Source of the DNA: Paeniglutamicibacter psychrophenolicus
GTDB taxonomy: Bacteria > Actinomycetota > Actinomycetes > Actinomycetales > Micrococcaceae
Direction: 5' to 3'
Assembly (NCBI RefSeq): GCF_017876575.1
Contig: NZ_JAGIOE010000001.1
Location: forward strand, 4,506,443-4,570,442
Length of the DNA stretch: 64,000 bases
The position numbers were made by a program, and so were the translations under genes. Positions 25,109 to 34,112 of this stretch are shown here, piece by piece (positions within the stretch are counted from its first letter, which is position 1; each line of letters opens with the position of its first letter). The notes beneath the pieces are model-generated. The model saw nothing but the letters and a program-made list of their open reading frames with translations, was not told where the DNA came from and did not search any database.

Positions 25109-25798
25109 TTAGGGGCTGACTAGTGCAGACTCGAGAACGCTGGGAAGGTCCTTGGCGCCGTCCAAAACCCAGCTGTGCGGGTGCTGCTCGAGCTCCTCGC
25201 GGCCCAGGGCGCCGGTGAGCACGCCCAGGCCCTGCACGCCTGCATGGTGGGCCGCCAGGAGGTCGACCACGGTGTCCCCGCCGGCCACGACGGCGCGCAC
25301 ATCCTGCACGCCGGTGGCCTCCATGACCCGGTGGATCATGTACGGCGCCGGCCGGCCCGCGGCAACCTCGTCGCTGGTGACCACGGCGTCGAGCAGCTGG
25401 CCTTCGCCGATCCCCCAGCCCAGCGTCTCCAGGATCGGCACGGCAACGTCGAGCGAAAAACCGGTGGTCAGGCCGACCTTGATGCCGCGGGCCTTGAGTG
25501 TGCGCAGCGCGTCCTCGACGCCCGGCAGGGCCACCGGCGGGTTCGCCGCGTAGCGCTCGGCCAGCAGGGCCCGGAAGTGGTCGAACTGCGCGGCAACGAC
25601 CTCGGTGTCCGCCTTCACGCCGCCGAGTTCCATCAACGCGGCAATGGCCTCGGTCTTGTCCGCCCCCATCCAGGTCTGCAGGTCGGTTGCATCCACGGTG
25701 GCCCCCGTGGCCGTGACCGCATCCTCAAGGGCGCGGTAGACGATCCCGTGCTCGTTCACGGTGGTGCCGGCCATGTCCAAAACGACAAGTTCAATCAT
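25109..25798 (-). CDS. Phosphonatase-like HAD hydrolase
   Basis: A 229-aa HAD enzyme that begins MIELVVLDMAGTTVNEHG. Asp8 is the nucleophile, and the second position of the motif is Ala10 as in phosphonoacetaldehyde hydrolase (DxAGTT). In the cap, WMGADK aligns with the MGLLK motif of PhnX, so Lys48 is a candidate for the Schiff-base lysine that attacks phosphonoacetaldehyde. VGLTTGFS and VAGGDTVVDLLAAHHAGV are HAD motifs 2 and 4. It matches the TIGR03351 phosphonatase-like family, normally found with a TIGR03364 flavoprotein and phosphonate ABC genes, exactly as here. The likely role is release of phosphate from a phosphonoaldehyde. Confidence 0.88.
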   Translation of the reverse strand: MIELVVLDMAGTTVNEHGIVYRALEDAVTATGATVDATDLQTWMGADKTEAIAALMELGGVKADTEVVAAQFDHFRALLAERYAANPPVALPGVEDALRTLKARGIKVGLTTGFSLDVAVPILETLGWGIGEGQLLDAVVTSDEVAAGRPAPYMIHRVMEATGVQDVRAVVAGGDTVVDLLAAHHAGVQGLGVLTGALGREELEQHPHSWVLDGAKDLPSVLESALVSP

Positions 25799-25829
25799 TG
25801 TTTTCATCCTCATGTTGGTGGTTCGGTTC

Positions 25830-26600
25830 TCAGGCGACCAGCGGGACGCGTACCAACGCGGCCCTGGATGCCCTGGTGTTTTCGATGACGAAGTTTGCAA
25901 GGTGCGGCAGGTACCGGTCATCCGAGCATTCAAGGATGCGTCCGTCGGCCGCATAGGTCAGCCGGTGCTCGCGCAGCAGTGCCGAGCCCGGCCCCACGCC
26001 AAGCAGCTCGGCGTCGGTGGCGTCCGCGCCGACCGCATCAATCACGTGCCTGCCCCGGGTCAGGTCCACGCCCCGGCTCGTCAGGTAGCCGAAGATCGAG
26101 CCGCTGTCGGTGTCGAAGCCAAAAAGGGCGTTGCCGACCTCCGCGATGAAGTTGCTGCGTTCGACCATGGTCGGTTTCCCGTCAAGGGACCGCAGCCGCA
26201 GCACCTGGATGACCGGCTCCCCGGGCCGGAGCCCCATCCTTCCCGCCAGGTCCTCGCCGGCGGGGCGCCGGGCGATTTCCACGGTCCGTTGGCCCGGTTC
26301 CCGGCCCAGCGAATGGGCCCACTCGGAAAAGGACATGAAGGTGGCAAACGACTGGGACGGCACCGGGCGGGCGACCACCGGGGGCTTTCCCCGGCCGCCG
26401 GTGACCATCCCCTCGCTGCGCAGGCTTGCCAACGCCTGGCGGACGGTTCCACGGGAAACGCCGTGCCGGGTGCAAAGCTCCGCCTCGCTGGGCAGCGGCT
26501 TGCCCTCTTTCCAATCGCCGGAAGAGATCTTCCCGCGGAAGAGGTCGCTGAGTCGCTGGTGGATGGGTTCATCGGATATTGACGGCACGTACTTGAGCAT
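25830..26600 (-). CDS. GntR-family (UTRA) regulator of the phosphonate cluster
   Basis: A 256-aa repressor. The wHTH, about residues 8-78 (PIHQRLSDLFRGKISSGDW, LPSEAELCTRHGVSRGTVRQ, ALASLRSEGMVTGG), is followed by a UTRA ligand-binding domain (LRPGEPVIQVLRLRSLDG, VERSNFI, DRYLPHLANFVIENT). The start at 26600 was chosen because it immediately precedes the HTH; the frame extends further upstream without support. There is no ribosome site. The start codon lies inside one of two ACTTG-N6-CAAGT palindromes, so autorepression is expected. It probably senses a phosphonate or aldehyde intermediate. Confidence 0.88.
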   Translation of the reverse strand: MLKYVPSISDEPIHQRLSDLFRGKISSGDWKEGKPLPSEAELCTRHGVSRGTVRQALASLRSEGMVTGGRGKPPVVARPVPSQSFATFMSFSEWAHSLGREPGQRTVEIARRPAGEDLAGRMGLRPGEPVIQVLRLRSLDGKPTMVERSNFIAEVGNALFGFDTDSGSIFGYLTSRGVDLTRGRHVIDAVGADATDAELLGVGPGSALLREHRLTYAADGRILECSDDRYLPHLANFVIENTRASRAALVRVPLVA

Positions 26601-26606
26601 ACAAGT
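26591..26606. promoter_or_regulatory. GntR operator site 1 (over the regulator start)
   Basis: ACTTG-AGCATA-CAAGT, palindromic arms of 5 with a 6-base centre. It overlaps the regulator's start codon and matches site 2, 100 bases away. Confidence 0.65.
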
Positions 26607-26690
26607 GGAATCCGCGGCAATCCGGGGTCCTGGGTGAACTGTAAATGAACAGGTCATGAAGGAATTATCGGCCAAATGAACCGTTGGTGA

Positions 26691-26706
26691 ACTTGTTTGG
26701 ACAAGT
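26691..26706. promoter_or_regulatory. GntR operator site 2 (upstream of the flavoprotein operon)
   Basis: ACTTGT-TTGG-ACAAGT, a perfect palindrome with 6-base arms. It ends 48 bases before the flavoprotein ATG, in the expected promoter region of the divergent phosphonate operon. Confidence 0.7.
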
Positions 26707-26754
26707 GCCGTTCCGGCTTGATCCCAGGCACCCCGAGCGGCAAACATCAATGCC

Positions 26755-27957
26755 GTGAACATGATCAAAATGAATTCCGAGGCCACCGCAGAACCGGTGG
26801 CAAGCACCGACGTCCTGATCGTCGGGGCAGGCATCATTGGCCTGGCCCACGCCGCGCTGGCCCTGCAAGCGGGCCTGAGCGTCACCGTCATCGAACGCGA
26901 CCACCGTGCGGTGGGAGCCTCGGTGCGCAACTTCGGCCATGCCTGCATCACCGCCCAGCACGGCGAGCTCTACGAACTGGCCCAGGCCGGCCGGAAGCAC
27001 TGGCTCGACTTCGCCGCCAAGGCAGGGTTCTGGGCCATCGAGTCCGGCGCCCTGGTGGTGGCCGCGACGGAGACCGAGCTGCAGCTGCTGCGCGAATTCT
27101 CCGCCTCGCGCCCCGAGGGCCAGGTCACCATCCTGGACCCGGACACCGTGCGGGCCAGGCTCGGCCGCGAAAACACCGACGGCATCCGCGGCGGCGCCTT
27201 CCTGGCCGACGACCTGCGTGTCGACCCGCGCACCACCGTCGCCACCCTGGCCGGATGGCTCGACGCCCAGGACGACGCCGCGGTGCACTTCAACACCGCC
27301 GCCCTGGGCTTCGGCACCGGCACCTCGCGCAGGGCCCGGGTGGACACCGGCCGCGGCGCCTTCGAGGCGGACCGGGTCTTCATCTGCGTCGGCCACGACG
27401 TGGATCACCTGTTCCCGCAGATCGCCGCCGAGCACCGGATCACCCGCTGCGCCCTGCAGATGGCCGCGGCCCCGGCCCCGGAAAGCACCACCATCATCCC
27501 GGCCGTGCTCACCGCGACCTCCATGCTGCGCTACGACGCCTTCACGCAGCTGCCCTCGGCGAGCGCACTGCGCGCCCAGGTCGCCGCCGCACGCCCGGAC
27601 CTGCTTGAAATCGGGGCCAACGTGATGTTCACCCAGCGCCCGGACGGCACCTTGCTGCTCGGGGACTCGCACTCCTACGACCTGGCCCAGGACCCGTTCC
27701 TGAACGAATCCACGACCCAGACGCTCCTGCAGGCCGCGGCAAAGGTGCTCGATGTCCGCTCCTTCGACACCTCCGAACGCTGGCAGGGCATCTACGCCTC
27801 CTCCGATCTCTCCCCGCTCCTGGTATGCGACATCACCGAGGCCATCACCCTGGTCTCGGTGACCAGCGGCATCGGCATGACGCTCTCCTTCGGCCTGGCC
27901 GAGGCAAACCTCGACTCCCGTCCCGTTTCCCGCCCCACCGCCTCCACCACCCGCTAA
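26755..27957 (+). CDS. FAD-dependent oxidoreductase, TIGR03364 family (phosphonate-associated)
   Basis: A 400-aa DAO-type flavoprotein. The FAD motif is VLIVGAGIIGLAHAALALQAG near residues 21-41, ending VIERDHRAVGAS. VFICVGHDVDHLFP and a C-terminal TSGIGMTLSFGLAEANL complete the fold. The family is defined by its genomic link to TIGR03351 phosphonatase-like hydrolases and phosphonate transporters. It most likely oxidises an aminoalkylphosphonate, such as an N-modified 2-aminoethylphosphonate, to the aldehyde cut by the hydrolase. It would thus replace the PhnW transaminase, which is absent. That reaction is inferred from context. It heads the phosphonate uptake operon. Confidence 0.85.
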   Translation: MNMIKMNSEATAEPVASTDVLIVGAGIIGLAHAALALQAGLSVTVIERDHRAVGASVRNFGHACITAQHGELYELAQAGRKHWLDFAAKAGFWAIESGALVVAATETELQLLREFSASRPEGQVTILDPDTVRARLGRENTDGIRGGAFLADDLRVDPRTTVATLAGWLDAQDDAAVHFNTAALGFGTGTSRRARVDTGRGAFEADRVFICVGHDVDHLFPQIAAEHRITRCALQMAAAPAPESTTIIPAVLTATSMLRYDAFTQLPSASALRAQVAAARPDLLEIGANVMFTQRPDGTLLLGDSHSYDLAQDPFLNESTTQTLLQAAAKVLDVRSFDTSERWQGIYASSDLSPLLVCDITEAITLVSVTSGIGMTLSFGLAEANLDSRPVSRPTASTTR

Positions 27958-27971
27958 GGACCAGGCTTTCC

Positions 27972-28886
27972 ATGAAAACCACTCGCACCCTCGCCCTGTC
28001 CCTGGCAGCCCTCGCCGCCTTCACACTGGCGGGCTGCTCCTCCACCGAGGCACCGGCCAACGCCGATTCCAACGCCTTCTGCCCCACCGGGGAACTGAAA
28101 TTCGGCATCGAACCGTTCGAAGACCCCACCAAGCTCGAACCCGCCTACCAGGTCCTGGCCTCCGCCCTGGGCAAGGAACTGGACTGCAAGGTCGAGGTCC
28201 AGGTCGTGGAGGACTACGCCGCCGAGGTGCTCTCGATGCGCAACGGCAAGCTGGACATCGGCCAGTTCGGTCCCATGGGCTACGTCTTCGCCTCCACCAA
28301 GGCCAACGCCGAGCCGCTGGCGTCCTTCGGCACCTCCGACGGCTTGCTGTCCTCCTACACCGCCGGCATCTGGGTACCGAAGGACTCGGACATCCGGTCC
28401 ATCGAGGACTTGCGCGGCAAGGACCTGGCCCTGGGCTCGGTCGGTTCCACCAGCGGGGACGTGCTTCCGCGCTTCGGCCTGAAAAAGGCCGGAATCGCCG
28501 AGGACGAACTGAACATGAACTTCGCCGGCGGGCACCCCGAGGCCCTGCTGGCCCTGGCCAAGGGCACCGTGGACGCGGCCCAGATCAACTCGCAGACCCT
28601 GGCCAGCGCCACCGAATCGGGCAACTTCGACCCCGCCGGATTCCGCCAGGTCTGGGAATCCGAAGCCATCCCCAACGACCCGATCACGGTCTCGGCGGAC
28701 GCCGACCCTGCCTTCAAAGCCGCGGTGAAGGACGCGCTGCTGAACCTGGCCCCGGCCGACATCGAGGCCGTGGGCAAGTTCCTGGACGTCACCCCGGCCG
28801 GGCCCCTGATCGAGGTCACCAAGGAAACCTACAACCCGCTCTTCGACCTGGCCGAAACCATGGGCCTGACCGAGAAGGACATCTAA
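27972..28886 (+). CDS. phnD: Phosphonate ABC transporter substrate-binding lipoprotein
   Basis: A 304-aa lipoprotein: signal MKTTRTLALSLAALAAFTLAGC with lipidated Cys22. The body is a PhnD/PtxB-type periplasmic-binding fold: LKFGIEPFEDPTKLEPAYQ, MRNGKLDIGQFGPMGYVFA, LRGKDLALGSVGSTSGDVLP, GTVDAAQINSQTL and SEAIPNDPITV. It starts 14 bases after the flavoprotein gene and its stop (TAATG) overlaps the ATPase start. It captures a phosphonate outside the membrane; the exact ligand cannot be read. Confidence 0.92.
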   Translation: MKTTRTLALSLAALAAFTLAGCSSTEAPANADSNAFCPTGELKFGIEPFEDPTKLEPAYQVLASALGKELDCKVEVQVVEDYAAEVLSMRNGKLDIGQFGPMGYVFASTKANAEPLASFGTSDGLLSSYTAGIWVPKDSDIRSIEDLRGKDLALGSVGSTSGDVLPRFGLKKAGIAEDELNMNFAGGHPEALLALAKGTVDAAQINSQTLASATESGNFDPAGFRQVWESEAIPNDPITVSADADPAFKAAVKDALLNLAPADIEAVGKFLDVTPAGPLIEVTKETYNPLFDLAETMGLTEKDI

Positions 28887-29695
28887 TGACCACCCTGCAC
28901 CTTCCACTCCCCCGGCTGGCCGAAGCCACCGCACCCGGCGAACCCATCCTTGAGGTGGAAAACCTCACCAAGTCCTTCGGCGGACGCACCGTGCTGGACG
29001 GGGTCGACTTCACCCTGGCCCGCGGCTCCGTTGTCGCCTTCCTGGGTGCCAACGGCTCGGGCAAGTCGACCACGCTCAAGTGCGTCATGGGCCTGGAGAC
29101 CCCCGAGGCCGGCTCCATCAGGCTTGCCGGCATCGAGCTGTCCGCGCTGCGCGGAACCGAACTGGCCAGGGCCAGGTCCTCGGTGGCCATGGTCTTCCAG
29201 AAGATCCATCTGGTCCCGCGCCGCACGGCACTGGAAAACGTGTGCGCCGGAGCCCTGGGCAGGCTCGGCGGCCCTGCCTCCATCAGCCCGATGTTCTTCC
29301 CCCGCGAATTGAAGGAGGAGGCCATGGCGGCCCTGGCCCGCGTCGGCATGGCCGACCGCGCCCACGAGAAGGCCGGCCGGCTCTCCGGCGGGCAGGCCCA
29401 GCGTGTGGCGGTCGCCCGCGCCCTGTGCCAGCGCGCTTCCGTGCTGCTGGCAGACGAACCGGTCTCCGCCCTCGACCCGCGCGCCGCCGAGGAAGTCATG
29501 GCGCTGCTGGCCGAACTGGCCCACGAGGAAAACCTGGCAGTGGCCGCGGTGCTGCACCAGCCGGATTTGGCCCTGCGCCACGCCGACACCGTTATCGGCC
29601 TGATAGACGGCCGCATCGAATACTCCGGGCACATCTCCGGCCTGGATGCGTCCATGCAGGCCCGCCTCTACACCCCGAACCGGGCAGCGGCATGA
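28886..29695 (+). CDS. phnC: Phosphonate ABC transporter ATPase
   Basis: A 269-aa ATPase: Walker A FLGANGSGKSTTLKC, Q-loop VAMVFQKIHLVPRRT, signature RLSGGQAQRVAVARAL, Walker B SVLLADEPVSALDP, and switch VLHQPDLA. In that switch the usual His is retained in LHQPD. The phosphonate-type LVPRRTALENVCAGALGR stretch supports PhnC. It is coupled to the binding protein (TAATG) and to the permease (ATGA). Confidence 0.92.
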   Translation: MTTLHLPLPRLAEATAPGEPILEVENLTKSFGGRTVLDGVDFTLARGSVVAFLGANGSGKSTTLKCVMGLETPEAGSIRLAGIELSALRGTELARARSSVAMVFQKIHLVPRRTALENVCAGALGRLGGPASISPMFFPRELKEEAMAALARVGMADRAHEKAGRLSGGQAQRVAVARALCQRASVLLADEPVSALDPRAAEEVMALLAELAHEENLAVAAVLHQPDLALRHADTVIGLIDGRIEYSGHISGLDASMQARLYTPNRAAA

Positions 29696-30510
29696 GCGCG
29701 CCGGTCGCACGGCTCTCGGTCCCCAGGCTCCCCAACGCCGGGTGGCGGATCACCTCGATCCTCACCGCCATCGCGGTGTTCGCCGTGCTGCACGTCTTCG
29801 CGCTGCGCGGCACCGACTTCGAGGTGGCGGCACTTGTCACCGGTGCCGAGGGCATGGCCTCCTTCCTGGCCGACGCCTTCCCGCCGGACCTGGACTGGGA
29901 AGGGGTGCTCGCCCCGGCACTGAAGGCCACCACTGTGACACTGTGGATCGGGCTGCTGGGCACCACGCTCTCGATCCCCAGCGCCCTGCTGCTGGCCGTG
30001 TTCGCCTCGCGCACCACGACCCCGCACCGGGCCGTCTACCAGCTCTCCCGCGCGATCCTGTCCTTCTTCCGCGCCGTCCCCGACATCGTCTTCGCGCTGA
30101 TCTTCGTCACCGCGGTGGGCCTTGGCCCCTTCGCCGGGGTGCTCGCGTTGATCTGCCACAACACCGGGGTCATGGGCAAGCTCTGGGCCGAGTCCATGGA
30201 GGAGGCCGATTCCGGCCCGCAACAGGCGCTGTCCACCGCCGGGGCCTCGCGCCTGCAGCAGGTCACCCACGCGGCCCTGCCCATGGTGCTGGGCCAGTTC
30301 GTCGGGTTGCTGCTCTACCGCTTCGACGTGAACGTGCGCTCCTCGCTGGTCCTGGGCTTGGTTGGTGCCGGCGGCATCGGGCTGCTGATCAACCAGTCCA
30401 TCAAGTCCTTCCGCTTCGACGCGATGGCCACGCAGATCATCGTGGTGCTGGTGCTGATCATCTTGGTCGACCAGCTCTCCTCCTTCATCAGGCGCAAACT
30501 TGAAGTCTGA
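29692..30510 (+). CDS. phnE: Phosphonate ABC transporter permease
   Basis: A 272-aa inner-membrane permease with about six helices and a binding-protein-dependent transport domain: ALKATTVTLWIGLLGTTLSI, FFRAVPDIVFALIFVTAVGLGP. The EAA loop reads MEEADSGPQQALSTAGASRLQQV and the late PhnE motif LVGAGGIGLLINQSIKSFRF. Its ATG overlaps the ATPase stop. It closes the five-function phosphonate cluster; no terminator was seen before the next gene. Confidence 0.92.
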   Translation: MSAPVARLSVPRLPNAGWRITSILTAIAVFAVLHVFALRGTDFEVAALVTGAEGMASFLADAFPPDLDWEGVLAPALKATTVTLWIGLLGTTLSIPSALLLAVFASRTTTPHRAVYQLSRAILSFFRAVPDIVFALIFVTAVGLGPFAGVLALICHNTGVMGKLWAESMEEADSGPQQALSTAGASRLQQVTHAALPMVLGQFVGLLLYRFDVNVRSSLVLGLVGAGGIGLLINQSIKSFRFDAMATQIIVVLVLIILVDQLSSFIRRKLEV

Positions 30511-30571
30511 GTCAACAGCATTGATTTAGAATGGAGACCCAGTCCCAAACCCCAAAGACGGAGCGTCGTCG

Positions 30572-31432
30572 GTGAATCGTGGCGTTCTTGCCTCCCTTGT
30601 GGCCTCGGCGTTGTTCGCCGCCATCTTCCTGATCTCCGGGTCGCTGAGGGACATCGGGCACACCGAGGTCTACGGCTGGCGGATCGTGCTGACCCTGGCG
30701 ATCATCGCCCCGGTCTACGCGCTGGTTCCCTCCCGCCGAACCCAGATGCTGGCCCTGCTCGGACGCATCAGGGCCCGGCCCTCGCTGCTGTTCTTCGGGG
30801 TCATCGCCAGTGCCCTGGTGGGCGTCCAACTCTGGCTGTTCATGTACGCACCCATGAACGGGTACGCCCTGGCAACCTCGCTGGGCTACTTCCTGCTCCC
30901 GCTGGTCATGGTCGTGGTGGGGCGGGCGGCCTTCGCCGAGCGGCTCTCCCAGGGCCAGAAGATCGCGGTGGTGCTGGCGGCTCTCGGGGTGGCGCACCAG
31001 CTGATCTTCGCCGGCGGGCTGGCCTGGCCCACGTTGCTGATTTGCCTCGGCTACCCCGTCTACTTCGCCGCCAGGCGGCGGGCACGCTTCGAATCCAATG
31101 CCGCCTTCACCCTGGAGATCCTGCTGCTGACCCCGCTGGCGCTCTGGTTCATCCTGACCGGGGACCGCGGGCCGGGGGCCGAACTGCTGCCGGTGCTCTC
31201 CATCGGCGTGCTTGGCGCCGTGGCCATGTTCCTCTACCTGGGCGCCGCCTCGCTGCTGTCCCTGTCGGTCTTCGGGTTGCTGAGCTACGTCGAACCGGTG
31301 TTGCTGCTGGTGGCCGCCGTGGCCATGGGCGAACAACTCGTTGCCCGGGACGCGTTCACCTACGCACCGATCATTCTGGCTCTGGTCCTGCTGGCCGCCG
31401 ACGGATTTCGCGCCTCGCGTTCCCTGCGCTGA
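30572..31432 (+). CDS. EamA/RarD-family transporter
   Basis: A 286-aa, ten-helix drug/metabolite transporter starting at a GTG. Segments such as GSLRDIGHTEVYGWRIVLTL, APMNGYALATSLGYFLLPLV and FGLLSYVEPVLLLVAAVAMG match RarD-type EamA permeases. It lies 61 bases after phnE and may be a separate unit. Solute unknown; RarD relatives are annotated as chloramphenicol-sensitive proteins without firm substrate. Confidence 0.85.
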   Translation: MNRGVLASLVASALFAAIFLISGSLRDIGHTEVYGWRIVLTLAIIAPVYALVPSRRTQMLALLGRIRARPSLLFFGVIASALVGVQLWLFMYAPMNGYALATSLGYFLLPLVMVVVGRAAFAERLSQGQKIAVVLAALGVAHQLIFAGGLAWPTLLICLGYPVYFAARRRARFESNAAFTLEILLLTPLALWFILTGDRGPGAELLPVLSIGVLGAVAMFLYLGAASLLSLSVFGLLSYVEPVLLLVAAVAMGEQLVARDAFTYAPIILALVLLAADGFRASRSLR

Positions 31433-31450
31433 GGCTTCCAAGGCCGTAGG

Positions 31451-32611
31451 GTGGGAAAAAGCCCAAGCCAAGCCCGCCGAAAGCCGGTGATTTCCCCAGT
31501 GGAGAAGCCACAACACAAAGACTTGACGTTGCGCCGGGATTCCTGGCTCTATGCCGTGAAACGAACCGTGCGCGAGTTTTCCCGCGACGGGGCCACCGAC
31601 CTGGCCGCCGCACTGACCTACTACGCGGTCCTGTCCCTGGTGCCCGGGCTGCTGGCAATGCTCTCGCTGCTCTCCCTGCTCAGCGGCGGGCCCGAGGCCC
31701 GGGACTGGATGGTGAAGGCCATCGGCACGGTCAGCACCCCCGAGATGGGAACGACCGCCAAGGAGCTGCTGACGCAACTCGGCGAGCAGACCGGGGCCGG
31801 ATGGACCTTGCTGCTCGGTTTGCTCGGTGCCCTGTGGTCGGCCTCAGCGTACGTGGGCGCCTTCGGACGGGCGCTGAACCGCACCTACTCCACCACCGAG
31901 GGGCGCCCGCTGTGGAAGCTGCGGCCGCAGATGTACCTGCTGACCCTGGTGATCGTGGTCCTGGCGGTGCTCGCCCTGGCCCTGCTGGTGCTCTCCGGGC
32001 CGGTGGCCCGGGGCATCGGGGACGTGCTGGGCCTGGGCGAGGCGACGCTGCTGGCCTGGAACATCGCCAAGTGGCCGGTGCTGGTGTTGATCGCCGTATT
32101 CATGGTTGCCCTGCTCTTCCACTTCACCCCGAACATCCGGAAGCCGAAGTTCCGCTGGATCAGCGCCGGGTCCCTGGGTGCGCTGCTGGTGCTTGCCCTG
32201 GCCACCGCCGGGTTCTTCTTCTACGTGTCGTACTTCGGGAAGTACAAAAGCGCCTACGGTGCGCTGGCCGGGGTGATCGTCCTGCTGCTGTGGATCTGGC
32301 TGGCGAACATCTCCCTGCTGCTGGGCTCGGAACTGGACGCCGAGCTGGAGCGCGCCCGGGAACTTCGCCAGGGCCTGGCCGTGGAAGACGAACTGGCGTT
32401 GCCGGCCCGTGACGACACCGGGATCGCCAAGGCGCGCCTGGCCATGCTCGATGACCACCAGGACGCCCGGGCGCTGCGGATCAGGGCCGGCGGGGAGGCC
32501 CACCCCGACGTGGATCTTCCCGGACCGCGCATCCCCTGGGGACTGCTGGCCGGGACCCTGGGTGCCGTGGGCGCGTACCTTGCCGGGCGGCGGCACGGCG
32601 CGGGCCGTTGA
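31451..32611 (+). CDS. YihY/BrkB-family membrane protein
   Basis: A 386-aa protein with the YihY signature: REFSRDGATDLAAALTYYAVLSLVPGLLA near the N-terminus, GALWSASAYVGAFGRALNRTY, and the late VLLLWIWLANISLLLGSELDAELERAR. About six helices are followed by a hydrophilic tail and a final hydrophobic patch (GLLAGTLGAVGAYLAG). Start is a GTG at 31451, 18 bases after the EamA gene. Members were once called ribonuclease BN; the present view is an envelope protein of unknown role. Confidence 0.9.
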   Translation: MGKSPSQARRKPVISPVEKPQHKDLTLRRDSWLYAVKRTVREFSRDGATDLAAALTYYAVLSLVPGLLAMLSLLSLLSGGPEARDWMVKAIGTVSTPEMGTTAKELLTQLGEQTGAGWTLLLGLLGALWSASAYVGAFGRALNRTYSTTEGRPLWKLRPQMYLLTLVIVVLAVLALALLVLSGPVARGIGDVLGLGEATLLAWNIAKWPVLVLIAVFMVALLFHFTPNIRKPKFRWISAGSLGALLVLALATAGFFFYVSYFGKYKSAYGALAGVIVLLLWIWLANISLLLGSELDAELERARELRQGLAVEDELALPARDDTGIAKARLAMLDDHQDARALRIRAGGEAHPDVDLPGPRIPWGLLAGTLGAVGAYLAGRRHGAGR

Positions 32612-32621
32612 GGACCCCTGC

Positions 32622-34112
32622 TCAGGAACGGCCCAGTACGTGTCGCAGCGCCGATTCCAGGTCCGGCTGCCGGAATTCGTAGCCGCTGGCCTCGACTTTT
32701 CCGCTGTCCACCAGCTGGTTGGCAAAGGCCAGCTCGGCGGCTCCCTCGCGGCCCAGCAGCAGCCGGGGCCCGAAGGCCGGGACCGGGACGCGTGCCGGGC
32801 GGCGCACCACTTTGCCCAGGACCCTGGCGTATTCGCGCCCCTGCACCGGGTTCGGCGCCACGGCGTTGAGGGGCCCGGAGACCGAATCGGTCAGCAGCGC
32901 GTGCGCGTAGATGCCCACCACGTCATCGAGCCCGATCCAGGACTGCCAGGCGTCAGCGCCCAGGGGCCCGCCCAGGCCCAGGGCGAAGAGCGGCAGCATT
33001 TGCGCCAGGATGCCTCCGGCCGGGGATTGCACCAGCCCGGTGCGCACATTGACCACCCGGACTCCGGCCGCGGCGGCCGGCGCGCAGGCCTCCTCCCAGG
33101 CCGTGCAGACTTCTGCGAGGAAGTCGGTGCCCGGTTTCGCGTCCTCGGCCAGCGGCACGGCCGGGGAGGTGCCGTGCGGGTTCGCCCCGTAGATGCCGAT
33201 GGCGGAGGCAACGATGAAGCTGCGTGGCTTCCCGTCCCCTGCCAGCGACGCCAGGGCGCGGGCAAGCAGCCCGGTGCCCAGCACGCGCGAGGAGCGGATC
33301 GATTCCTTGGTTCCCTGCGTGAACCGGCCGCCGATGGTGTGCCCGGCCAGGTTCACGACCGCGTCGACCCCGCGCAAATCCTCCGGGTCCAGCACCGCGT
33401 ACTCGGGATCCCAGAAGATCCTGTCCCTTCCGTCGGCGGCGGCCCGGTCGCGGACCAGCCGGATGACGCGGTGCCCGCCCCCGCCGAGCAGGGCGCAGAG
33501 CTGGGTGCCGATCATTCCCGTGGCCCCGGCCACGGCGACCACCAGGGGCCGGGCCTGGTGGCCGGCGTGGAAGGCCAGATCGGCCCGGAGCATCCGTTCG
33601 CGGTAGCGGAAGACCTGGATCAGTTCGTGCCTGAAGGCCTTCTCGCTGAGCTTGTGCGCCTGCTGCCACGGCAGCCGGTTGAGCACCGGCAGCTCGTACT
33701 CCACCACGTCGCGCATCACCGTGCCGCCGGTGGCCGGGGAGTCGTCGTCGGCGAAGAGGTGTTGGTGTTCCCAGCGGGCCAAGGGGCCCGATTCCATGAT
33801 GTCGGTGAAGTCGTGCCCGGGGTTCAGGGCGATGTGCTTGGCGTGCCACGGGACTTGTGCGCGCACCCACCCGGGAAGCCCGAGGGTCCGGGCGCCGGTC
33901 TCGACGGCCGCGGCCAACGAGGTGCCCATGGTTCCGGGGGCCGCAACGTCCATGACGGCGCGCGAGCCCACGGCCAGGCCCTTGTCGGGTTCCTGCCTGA
34001 TGGTTCCGGTGAAGGGTGCGGCCAGCCGGGGCAGGGCCCCGGGGCGGGCAAACCAGTCGAACACGCTCTGGCGCGGGTAGGGCAGATGCGTGGTGTATTC
34101 AAAGATTGCCAT
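32622..34112 (-). CDS. TIGR01777-family epimerase with N-terminal SRPBCC domain
   Basis: A 496-aa fusion. The first 180 residues form an SRPBCC-like domain (AIFEYTTHLPYPRQSVFDWF, MRDVVEYELP). Then comes an NAD(P)-binding extended SDR domain: VVAVAGATGMIGTQLCALLG, VDAVVNLAGHTIGGRFT, VASAIGIYG, and the terminal DUF1731 (VPAFGPRLLLGREGAAELAF). This domain order is common in actinobacterial TIGR01777 proteins. The ATG at 34112 is preferred; one four codons upstream sits directly on the AAGGG. It converges with the YihY gene. Substrate unknown. Confidence 0.88.
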   Translation of the reverse strand: MAIFEYTTHLPYPRQSVFDWFARPGALPRLAAPFTGTIRQEPDKGLAVGSRAVMDVAAPGTMGTSLAAAVETGARTLGLPGWVRAQVPWHAKHIALNPGHDFTDIMESGPLARWEHQHLFADDDSPATGGTVMRDVVEYELPVLNRLPWQQAHKLSEKAFRHELIQVFRYRERMLRADLAFHAGHQARPLVVAVAGATGMIGTQLCALLGGGGHRVIRLVRDRAAADGRDRIFWDPEYAVLDPEDLRGVDAVVNLAGHTIGGRFTQGTKESIRSSRVLGTGLLARALASLAGDGKPRSFIVASAIGIYGANPHGTSPAVPLAEDAKPGTDFLAEVCTAWEEACAPAAAAGVRVVNVRTGLVQSPAGGILAQMLPLFALGLGGPLGADAWQSWIGLDDVVGIYAHALLTDSVSGPLNAVAPNPVQGREYARVLGKVVRRPARVPVPAFGPRLLLGREGAAELAFANQLVDSGKVEASGYEFRQPDLESALRHVLGRS

